Positions 1 through 5,425 of a stretch of DNA of 7,880 nucleotides are shown in pieces; within the stretch, counting starts at the first letter, position 1; each line of letters starts with the position of its first letter. The stretch comes from Thioalkalivibrio sp. (lineage in GTDB: Bacteria > Pseudomonadota > Gammaproteobacteria > SpSt-1174), in assembly GCA_011046015.1 (NCBI GenBank), contig DSBO01000215.1, positions 1-7,880 on the forward strand. The letters are read 5' to 3'. A program made the position numbers and the translations under genes. The notes below the pieces were generated by a model. It ran no database searches. It saw nothing but the letters and a program-made list of their open reading frames with translations, and was not told where the DNA came from.

Positions 1-59
1 CCGTTTTTTGGTCTGCCTCGGCGCGAGCGGGAGGGCGAGATGACCGCTCCGGGGTCGTC

Positions 60-722
60 CTATCGTATCGGGTTCCTGGGTCGCCGCCTCGGTCTCCCGG
101 GGGTCCTTGCATCGGCGGCCCCCGCCTCGAGCAATGAATCACCGAGAACCAGTTCATGCGCCGGGAGCGTCATCCCCTCGAGCGTCATCAGCCGGAGTAC
201 GTCGTCATGCAGATAAAAGTAGTACCCGCTGCGCTCGGCCAGAGTACACAGCAAATCCAGATCCGACTGACGATGCTGAACAAGCCAGCGCAGCATCGGC
301 CCGTCATCTTCAGTTTGCAGGGTAATGCCGATATCGGCCACCAGGCTGCGGGCGAGTGCGGCCAGCGTCTGGTCGGCGTGGGAGCGTACCGGCTGGCGCT
401 TGCGCAGACGATGCATACGGTCGTAGCAACGTACACGTAGCTCGCGCCCCCGATCTGTTCCATATCGATCGTTTACGGCCGTCACCTCACCAGTGAACAG
501 ACGCCGCCTCGCTTGCGTGACGGTCACGATCACCGTACTGCCGGGCATCAGCACATCGAGACCGCTCTCCACCGGCAGGTCGTAGAAGACCAGTTCGCAT
601 TGACTGGGCCGTGACAGCTGTTGCGACACCACGATCTCTCCCAGTGCCTGCTGACAGGCAGTGGACAGGACCCGGCCGTCCACCGTCAACCCGATTTCGG
701 GCAATGTCACAACTGCATCCAT
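60..722 (-). CDS. CIS spike/hub protein, GpD/VgrG-like N-terminal part (truncated or interrupted)
   Basis: The 220-residue product resembles the N-terminal half of phage late-control D / VgrG / Afp8-Pvc8 spike proteins, which form the trimeric hub and needle below the tail tube. What is seen: beta-rich start, a segment around residues 77-110 (FTGEVTAVNDRYG, then YDRMHRLRKRQPVR) typical of the gp27-like hub fold, and residues 153-182 (SDLDLLCTLAERSGYYFYLHDD) matching the family's 'single-residue-rich aerobic loop' where a Y/F-rich strand follows a helix. After LGDSLLEA (residues 193-200), where relatives continue for well over 100 residues, this one turns Arg/Pro-rich and ends at TAG (62-60). 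ATG at 722 is preferred because it overlaps the preceding gene's stop as TGATG; GTG at 725 is an in-frame alternative. The terminal 20 residues do not look like family sequence, so a nonsense change, a frameshift or an assembly indel is likely. Family assignment is fairly sure; integrity is not. Confidence 0.72.
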   Translation of the reverse strand: MDAVVTLPEIGLTVDGRVLSTACQQALGEIVVSQQLSRPSQCELVFYDLPVESGLDVLMPGSTVIVTVTQARRRLFTGEVTAVNDRYGTDRGRELRVRCYDRMHRLRKRQPVRSHADQTLAALARSLVADIGITLQTEDDGPMLRWLVQHRQSDLDLLCTLAERSGYYFYLHDDVLRLMTLEGMTLPAHELVLGDSLLEAGAADARTPGRPRRRPRNPIR

Positions 723-1465
723 CACTCGGTCTCTGTCTCGATGAATGAAGGAATTTCCAGCTGCAGCCCGGGCGCGAGCCGAAAGGGACTATCCAGACCA
801 TTGAACTGTGCGAGGCGTCGCCACAGCGAGGCATCGCCATAGTAGCGGTAGGCCAGCGTATCGAGTCTGTCGGTCGGCCCCTCGCCCTGGGCACCCGAGA
901 CCTCGTGTACCTGGATACCATCGGGTGAGGCAGGCTGGGCACCCTGCTGCGGCCAGTCGCCGACCGAACCGCCCGGATGCATACCCGAACGCCGGGTTGT
1001 CGCCACCTCCGATGCTGCGCGCAACAGCCGCAGCCTCAGCCAGGATCGACGGGGCGCCCCGTCGGCGGTGAAATACTCCAGGCGCTCGGCGATCGCTGCG
1101 ATGACCCCCGGGATGTTCCAGCTCTTGCCCCAGAAGAACCGCACCTGGGGCGGTCGACCCCGCCCCCCGGACAGTGCGGTGTTTTCCGCCAGACCCCATA
1201 GCGGTCCGGTCAGATCACGCACATCGGCGCTACGAATGCTGGAACCGTCCAGCGTCACATCGAACAGCAGATTGAGCGTCAGCTCTGTCCAGCCTCCACC
1301 CGTCAGCAGTAATGGATCATCGAGCAGATTCGCGCCACTCAACAGCCCACCAGCCGATTCCCGCGGCCTGACCCCGGACTGTCGTCGCAGCTGCACCGAC
1401 TCCGGATTCAGCAGGCAGCTCACACGCTGACCCGTCTCCTCGACCAGAAAGGCTACCCTTTCCAA
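722..1465 (-). CDS. CIS hub/tube-base protein with C-terminal LysM domain (Afp7/Pvc7-like)
   Basis: The 247-residue protein fits the CIS tube-protein/LysM family that sits between spike and inner tube in the baseplate. Residues 1-150 form the family's N-terminal domain: it opens with FLVEETGQRVSCLLNPESV, the usual 'NPE' start, and has the WTELTLNLLFD strand (59-69) and PPQVRFFWGKSWNIPGVI (105-122). Residues about 160-197 are a Gly/Gln/Pro-rich linker. Residues about 198-239 are a LysM module (DRLDTLAYRYYGDASLWRRL then APGLQLEIPS), which here probably docks structural partners and need not bind peptidoglycan. The start is TTG at 1465, inside the last 13 bases of the upstream gene; it gives the expected N-terminus and lies 5 nt after AGGAGGGG. 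The stop overlaps the spike ATG (TGATG). Length and position just before the spike gene match Afp-type clusters. Confidence 0.88.
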   Translation of the reverse strand: MERVAFLVEETGQRVSCLLNPESVQLRRQSGVRPRESAGGLLSGANLLDDPLLLTGGGWTELTLNLLFDVTLDGSSIRSADVRDLTGPLWGLAENTALSGGRGRPPQVRFFWGKSWNIPGVIAAIAERLEYFTADGAPRRSWLRLRLLRAASEVATTRRSGMHPGGSVGDWPQQGAQPASPDGIQVHEVSGAQGEGPTDRLDTLAYRYYGDASLWRRLAQFNGLDSPFRLAPGLQLEIPSFIETETE

Positions 1466-2616
1466 GCCGCCCCCTCCTGCTCACGACGCAGCCGGTCCTG
1501 ATGCCTCTGCAACCACCCGCTCCCGTCATGCTCTTCATGCCCGCGTATCGCCACCGGCAGGCCTGGCCAACCCCCGGGCCGATCCTCCGTCTCGGCTGTC
1601 TCGCCCGGCAGGCTTGGCCATTGTGGCTGCAGAGCAGACTCGTCAGCCACGCTTCGCCTCTCACCCAAGGCATCGGCCATGTGCGGCCTCGACGCCTGTG
1701 CTACAACCGCCTCCTGCGACACTGCCTGCCGGCTCGCGAACGACGCCGGATCCCACGCGCCCATCACCCCGGCTGTCCGGCGTTTCTGCGTTCTCAGGCG
1801 GGCCAGTCCCTCGCCACGTGACACCGCCCCATGCCGCGCTTCACCGTCTTCGTGACCCGACGCCATGGCATCGATAGGCGCGGCGGCGGGCGACCGGGAC
1901 AGCGCATCGCGCTCCATCGCCACGGATGCGTCCCTGCGGTCCCTCGTGCGGGCCTCATCATGGGGCTGGGCATGTCGCGCCACACCCGTCGATGCCGCAG
2001 GAACAGCGCCCACCTGCGCACCTCCCGCTGAGGCAATCACCGCCCCGGTGGAGTCCCGCGCAGGCGCGGATTTCGGCACGGCGTCCTGTCGGCGGATCGC
2101 AACGCCCACCGGAGTGAGCTCAGCCCGCGCCTGGATTGCCTGCACGTCGGCATGGCACGTACCGCCCTGACGCAACAACCCTGGGTCCTCACGATGCCGC
2201 ACACCCGCCACCCTGGTGACGGGGCGTGCAACTGTCTCGGAGGATACGTCTTCATGCCGGAACGGCATCGATGCCACTTCCCCAGGCCGCTCTGTGGACT
2301 CACCCCGGTGTCGTGCTGGTGTCGATTCGCGGGGAGATGCCGGACCGTGGTTCAGCCGGTGGTCGGCCACGCCACGCAGGGGCGGGCGCCGCAGCAACCA
2401 GGGGGCACGCCTGCGCACCAGATCGGCCCAGTGGGCCGGTGCTTCGCCTGCCGGGTCCTGGCCAACGGGACCCGTATCCGTAAATGCGGACGCCCCACCA
2501 AGAAGACGTTGCTCGATCCGCCCCTGCCAGCGGTAGAGGCGCCACTGCCAGGCATGGAGCAAACCGAGTACGCGCGACACCAACCGTCGTTCGAACTGGC
2601 GAAGTCGCGACCTCAT
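1453..2616 (-). CDS. Unrecognised 387-residue low-complexity protein in the Afp6 position of a CIS operon
   Basis: I do not recognise a catalytic or structural domain. The protein has three parts. Residues 1-40 are strongly basic and Trp-containing (RLRQFERRLV, then HAWQWRLYRWQ) and could form an amphipathic helix. Residues about 41-325 are rich in Ala, Arg, Ser, Glu, Gln and His with scattered Pro, almost without Cys, and look disordered. Residues 331-387 look more constrained: two WPxLP motifs (333-337 and 350-354), then a charged helix-like C-terminus (WLQRHQDRLRREQEGAAWKG, 368-387). The start ATG (2616) overlaps the tube gene's stop as ATGA and the end overlaps the LysM gene by 13 bp, so it is surely part of the operon. 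In Afp/PVC clusters this slot (between tube and LysM protein) holds a short protein of unclear role; this one is several times longer. It could be a baseplate linker, assembly factor or cargo adaptor. Existence as a gene is well supported by the overlaps; function is unknown. Confidence 0.75.
   Translation of the reverse strand: MRSRLRQFERRLVSRVLGLLHAWQWRLYRWQGRIEQRLLGGASAFTDTGPVGQDPAGEAPAHWADLVRRRAPWLLRRPPLRGVADHRLNHGPASPRESTPARHRGESTERPGEVASMPFRHEDVSSETVARPVTRVAGVRHREDPGLLRQGGTCHADVQAIQARAELTPVGVAIRRQDAVPKSAPARDSTGAVIASAGGAQVGAVPAASTGVARHAQPHDEARTRDRRDASVAMERDALSRSPAAAPIDAMASGHEDGEARHGAVSRGEGLARLRTQKRRTAGVMGAWDPASFASRQAVSQEAVVAQASRPHMADALGERRSVADESALQPQWPSLPGETAETEDRPGGWPGLPVAIRGHEEHDGSGWLQRHQDRLRREQEGAAWKG
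1471..1478 (-). promoter_or_regulatory. Strong Shine-Dalgarno deciding the TTG start of the LysM gene
   Basis: Read on the minus strand the sequence is AGGAGGGG, 5 nt ahead of TTG at 1465. It lies inside the end of the upstream coding region. No ATG or GTG at this point gives the family's normal N-terminus, so this site supports TTG initiation with translational coupling. Confidence 0.6.
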
Positions 2617-3047
2617 GCCCGCTCGAGGCCTTCATGGGTGATGACCATGGTCTCGATGGCGATCTCGTTCTCGCTCGCATCGAGACTGGCCCCGCGCCAG
2701 CTGCATGGCCAGGCATTGCGCAGGTTCCAGCGCGTCGCCTCGTCTACGCCATTGGGCTTGCGCAGGATGACGGAGATATCCCGTCGCTGAATGTCGCCCT
2801 GTGCGATGGCCTTGAGCCAGTCCGTGAGCTCCCTGTTCTCCGTGAGCCCCCACTTCAATGTCACGTCGCCGTATTTGACCCGTCCGGGCAGCTTGCGTAC
2901 GGCAGGCCCCGCACCACCCTCGCGATATTCGATGGTCTCGATCTCGACGTTCAGCCCGCTGACATCGGTGAAATACCCGGCGTCCTGATCCTGAATCTTC
3001 AGCACGAAGTTATAGGCGCGATATGTCTCGTTGATGGCTTCAGCCAT
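2613..3047 (-). CDS. CIS inner tube protein (T4 gp19-like / Afp1-Afp5 family)
   Basis: This 144-residue protein would polymerise as stacked hexameric rings into the rigid inner tube pushed out on sheath contraction. Family landmarks are clear: YRAYNFVLKIQ near the start, FTDVSGLNVEIETIEYREGG (26-45), the RKLPGRVKYGDVTLKWG block (51-67), ELTDWLKAIAQGDI, and the C-terminal WNLRNAWPCSWRGASLDASE followed by NEIAIETMVITHEGLERA. Its length is typical. The ATG at 3047 has GGGAG (3061-3057) 9 nt upstream. It lies 29 bp after the sheath gene and overlaps the next gene by 4 bp (ATGA). Only one tube gene is visible here, whereas Afp and PVC carry more than one tube paralogue. Confidence 0.95.
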   Translation of the reverse strand: MAEAINETYRAYNFVLKIQDQDAGYFTDVSGLNVEIETIEYREGGAGPAVRKLPGRVKYGDVTLKWGLTENRELTDWLKAIAQGDIQRRDISVILRKPNGVDEATRWNLRNAWPCSWRGASLDASENEIAIETMVITHEGLERA

Positions 3048-3076
3048 GATGTTCTACTCCCTGTCAGCTATGGGCC

Positions 3077-4294
3077 TCAGGCCTCTGCCTCGGCGGCGGT
3101 CACGGCGGCGGTCTCGCCGCTCCACTGTGAAACGCGGAAGATGACGAACTCGGCCGGCTTCACCGGTGCCACACCGATCTCCGTCACCATCTGACCTGCG
3201 TCGATCACCTCGGGTGGATTGGTTTCCGCATCGCATTTCACGTAAAACGCCTGCTCCGGCGTCGCACCCATCAAGGCGCCGGCACGCCACTGCAGGGTGA
3301 GGAAGGCCCGTATATCCCGCTCCACCGTCTTCCAGGTGTTCTCGTCGTTGGGTTCGAACACGGCCCAGCGCGTCCCGTCCTGGATCGACTCGCGCAGGGC
3401 GAGCATGGTGCGGCGCACGGGGATGTAGCGATACTCGCTGGCCGCATCGTCGAGGGTGCGCGCACCCCAGATGAGAATGCCGCTGTCGGAGAAGAAACGG
3501 ATGCAGTTGACACCGGAACGGTTCAATTCACCCTGCTCGGCATGCGTGACCTGATAGGTCAGGCCGAGCGCCTGACGAATCGGCTCGTTGGCCGGGGCCT
3601 TGTGCACGCCGCGCATCGCATCGGTACGCGCATACACGCCAGCCAGATGGCCGCTGGGAGGCTGTGCCACTGGCTTGCCACTGTACTTGTCGGATATCAC
3701 CAACCAGGGGAAATAGAATGCGCCGTAGCTCGACGAACGCGGTCGCAGGCCGGACGATACACGCCGACGGCTGCTTCCGCCCTCCTCGTCACCATCTCCG
3801 GCGGTAGCGCCTGCCACCTCCTTGAGTGCGTCCGGGTTGTCCCTGGCGCCTTCCGGCGCATCCAGGATGGCAAAGCGATCCCCCATGCTCTCGCAGTGGG
3901 ACAACAGCGCCTCGTAGGCCGCCGCATCGGTGGCGCCAGGGGCCGCGACCATGGCGATTTCGTCGATCGAGGCGAGCGCGTGCACGCCGCTGCGCTTACG
4001 GGCATCACCGACGACCGTCCCCTTATCACCGATATTCAGGACATAACAACGCGATCCGCCGTTATCGAAGAATCCATGCACCGCCCGAGACAAGACGGTC
4101 GACTCCTTACCCGACGGGTTGAACAGGCGCTCGAACTCGCTGGGGTTGTTGCAGGGTCTAGGAGTTTCGACAAACCGGCTACTGTCGGGTGCCACACCGA
4201 TGAAGGCCGCCGTGCGTGTCCCGACCATCTCGATCGGGCGCGCACCGGATTTGACCTCCTCGACGTAAATTCCGGGTGAAAGATACTCAGGCAT
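3077..4294 (-). CDS. CIS tail sheath protein (Afp2-4/phage FI-like)
   Basis: The 405-residue protein is a contractile sheath subunit. Landmarks: the N-terminal YLSPGIYVEEVKSGARPIE (4-22) with TAAFIGVAP (28-36), the linker-arm region used for subunit interlocking; NGGSRCYVLNIG (78-89); DEIAMVAAPGATDA (111-124); the core motif FYFPWLVISD (193-202) followed by PPSGHLAGVYARTDAMRGVHKAPAN (212-236); NCIRFFSDSGILIWGARTL (263-281); YIPVRRTMLALRESI (290-304); and the C-terminal FLTLQWRAGALMGATPEQAFYVKCD (331-355) plus FVIFRVSQW (383-391). Residues about 162-186 are a Gly/Ser/Arg/Glu-rich loop that looks disordered, and the last dozen residues are Ala/Glu-rich. ATG at 4294 is 6 nt after GGAGG (4305-4301). 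The gene begins 1 bp after the DUF4255 gene. A single sheath gene is present, shorter than the three-sheath arrangement of Afp. Confidence 0.96.
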   Translation of the reverse strand: MPEYLSPGIYVEEVKSGARPIEMVGTRTAAFIGVAPDSSRFVETPRPCNNPSEFERLFNPSGKESTVLSRAVHGFFDNGGSRCYVLNIGDKGTVVGDARKRSGVHALASIDEIAMVAAPGATDAAAYEALLSHCESMGDRFAILDAPEGARDNPDALKEVAGATAGDGDEEGGSSRRRVSSGLRPRSSSYGAFYFPWLVISDKYSGKPVAQPPSGHLAGVYARTDAMRGVHKAPANEPIRQALGLTYQVTHAEQGELNRSGVNCIRFFSDSGILIWGARTLDDAASEYRYIPVRRTMLALRESIQDGTRWAVFEPNDENTWKTVERDIRAFLTLQWRAGALMGATPEQAFYVKCDAETNPPEVIDAGQMVTEIGVAPVKPAEFVIFRVSQWSGETAAVTAAEAEA

Positions 4295-4295
4295 C

Positions 4296-4979
4296 TCAGG
4301 CCTCCGTCAGGTCCAGGTGAATCGTGACGGGCCCCGGCTGATCGGGCCGGTGCTCCGCGGTGGTTGCCAGATCGCGCCCCTTGGCACGTATGCGCAGCTG
4401 CTTGCGTACGGGTTCCACAGGAATGGCGGTGAGGCAGAAATAACCCTTGCGGTCACTCACGGCGTGCCGGCCCAAGGCCGGCGGCTCCCCCCGGGCGCCA
4501 ACCACGGGATGGTCGCCGGGGCCCAGCAGCACCCCTTCGAACCGACTGAGGGCCTGGGCGCGCAGCGTGGGGGGCTCGCGGATGAGCTGAACAGGTGCCA
4601 GTTCACGCTCGGGCTCGAAACGGGCGCAGAGCAGAAAGGCCGGGCGCGGGGCAATGCCGAATGCAGCCCAGACCGTGGCGGGCAGGGGCTCGAGATCAAG
4701 CTGGTAGTCGGGATGATCGGCCAGCTGTATGGCCAGTTCGCCCAGCCTGCGGTGTGCGATCAGTGGATCCTCGTCCCAGGCGGTGACGAGATAGCGAAGC
4801 AGGAGACTGAAGATTTTCGACCGGCCGCGGTTGGCCGGCGGGGCATGCTGCATGTCCAGCAGGTAGAGGCTCAGGCACCCATGTTTCGGACAAACACCGG
4901 GCGGCTCAAGGCTGACGTCCACGTCGCCCAGCGTCGAAACAATCCATGCCTTCAGCGCGTTGTCGATTCCGTCGATCAA
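4296..4979 (-). CDS. Pvc16/DUF4255-family CIS cap-type protein with C-terminal carboxypeptidase-regulatory-like fold
   Basis: The 227-residue protein matches the Pvc16 N-terminal (DUF4255) family, whose founding member caps the distal end of tube and sheath in PVC-type particles. Residues 1-140 carry the family pattern: the MIDGIDNALKAWI start, FSLLLRYLVTAWDEDPLIAHRRLGELA (57-83), and the IAPRPAFLLCARF strand (109-121). Residues about 147-222 look like a small beta-sandwich of the carboxypeptidase-regulatory type (FEGVLLGPGDHPVVGA, then VSDRKGYFCLTAIP), seen in some family members. The start is TTG at 4979: it gives the expected N-terminus, has AGAGGG 9 nt upstream, and an in-frame TGA lies at 4997-4995, leaving little room for another start. 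It is the first gene of the CIS operon and sits about 117 nt below a candidate promoter. Confidence 0.88.
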   Translation of the reverse strand: MIDGIDNALKAWIVSTLGDVDVSLEPPGVCPKHGCLSLYLLDMQHAPPANRGRSKIFSLLLRYLVTAWDEDPLIAHRRLGELAIQLADHPDYQLDLEPLPATVWAAFGIAPRPAFLLCARFEPERELAPVQLIREPPTLRAQALSRFEGVLLGPGDHPVVGARGEPPALGRHAVSDRKGYFCLTAIPVEPVRKQLRIRAKGRDLATTAEHRPDQPGPVTIHLDLTEA

Positions 4980-4988
4980 CGAAGAGAT

Positions 4989-4994
4989 CCCTCT
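4989..4994 (-). promoter_or_regulatory. Shine-Dalgarno supporting the TTG start of the DUF4255 gene
   Basis: AGAGGG on the minus strand stands 9 nt ahead of TTG at 4979. An in-frame stop immediately upstream (4997-4995) excludes a longer product, so this site helps fix the start. Confidence 0.5.
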
Positions 4995-5102
4995 TCATCA
5001 TCCTGAAACCAGGCGCAACCGGCGCCACATGTCGCGATATCCCATCATCATCCGCCCGGCAATCATCCAGGACACACTGCCGAACGGCATCGCGACTCAT
5101 GG

Positions 5103-5131
5103 AATCTAGTTTTACCGCGCACTATATGCAA
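5103..5131 (-). promoter_or_regulatory. Candidate sigma70-type promoter for the CIS operon
   Basis: On the minus strand TTGCAT (5131-5126) is followed after exactly 17 nt by TAGATT (5108-5103). Both are four-of-six or better matches to the -35 and -10 consensus, in an AT-richer patch of otherwise GC-rich DNA. Transcription would start near 5096, leaving a leader of about 117 nt before the DUF4255 start. Found by eye only. Confidence 0.38.
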
Positions 5132-5157
5132 GCCCCGCCGCTGTCATGGAGGGATAA

Positions 5158-5186
5158 TGGAAATCCGGTGGCTTTACGCGTATCAT
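5158..5186 (+). promoter_or_regulatory. Weak candidate promoter for sulP-uspA
   Basis: TGGAAA (5158-5163), a 17-nt spacer and TATCAT (5181-5186) form a possible -35/-10 pair, the -10 being five of six. Transcription would start near 5193, leaving a leader of roughly 230 nt. Other partial -10 matches exist nearby, so this is only a candidate. Confidence 0.22.
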
Positions 5187-5412
5187 TCGCGCCCGTAATC
5201 CCCGACCTTGAAATACCCCATGCCGCATTCGCAACGCTGGCCGGCCAGTCCGCCGTAGCCACACGCCCTTGGCGCTCACCCTCTTCAGAGCACCATCTTT
5301 CGCCAACAAGGTCGCGGCGCAGCCGTGCCTATCGCCCCGCGCCTGGCACAGCAAACCCACAGATTCATCACGATACTGGCCAGCACCCGATGCCGGCCGA
5401 CGTCGAAACAAC

Positions 5413-5417
5413 GGAAA
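5413..5417 (+). promoter_or_regulatory. Shine-Dalgarno favouring the sulP start at 5426
   Basis: GGAAA stands 8 nt before ATG at 5426. The alternative in-frame ATG at 5390 has no purine-rich site ahead of it, so the shorter protein is preferred. Confidence 0.4.
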
Positions 5418-5425
5418 TCAGCAAC

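Larger units (their letters stand above)
4980..5425. other. Divergent intergenic region between the CIS operon and the sulP-uspA operon
   Basis: This 446-bp stretch separates genes transcribed away from each other. The sulP reading frame stays open back to 4946, but the translated sequence before residue 1 of SulP is Arg/Ser/Pro-rich, shows no family similarity and overlaps the DUF4255 start, so I treat it as non-coding. Promoter candidates are listed separately. I see no tRNA, terminator hairpin or convincing operator repeat in it. Confidence 0.6.

Noticed and set aside
2152..3194. Plus-strand open frames of 212 and 236 codons across the unknown gene and the tube gene
   Set aside because: They run across the boundary of two overlapping minus-strand genes, one of them a clear tube protein; expected by chance in GC-rich DNA.
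3542..4279. A 245-codon plus-strand open frame inside the sheath gene
   Set aside because: It is antisense to a clearly conserved sheath sequence, and its translation shows no family pattern.
4906..5100. A small minus-strand open frame across the start of the DUF4255 gene
   Set aside because: It overlaps the DUF4255 gene in another frame and has no recognisable features.
4946..5425. A 160-residue N-terminal extension of the SulP frame
   Set aside because: The sequence is Arg/Ser/Pro-rich, overlaps the start of the divergent gene, lacks family similarity, and a better start with a ribosome site exists at 5426.
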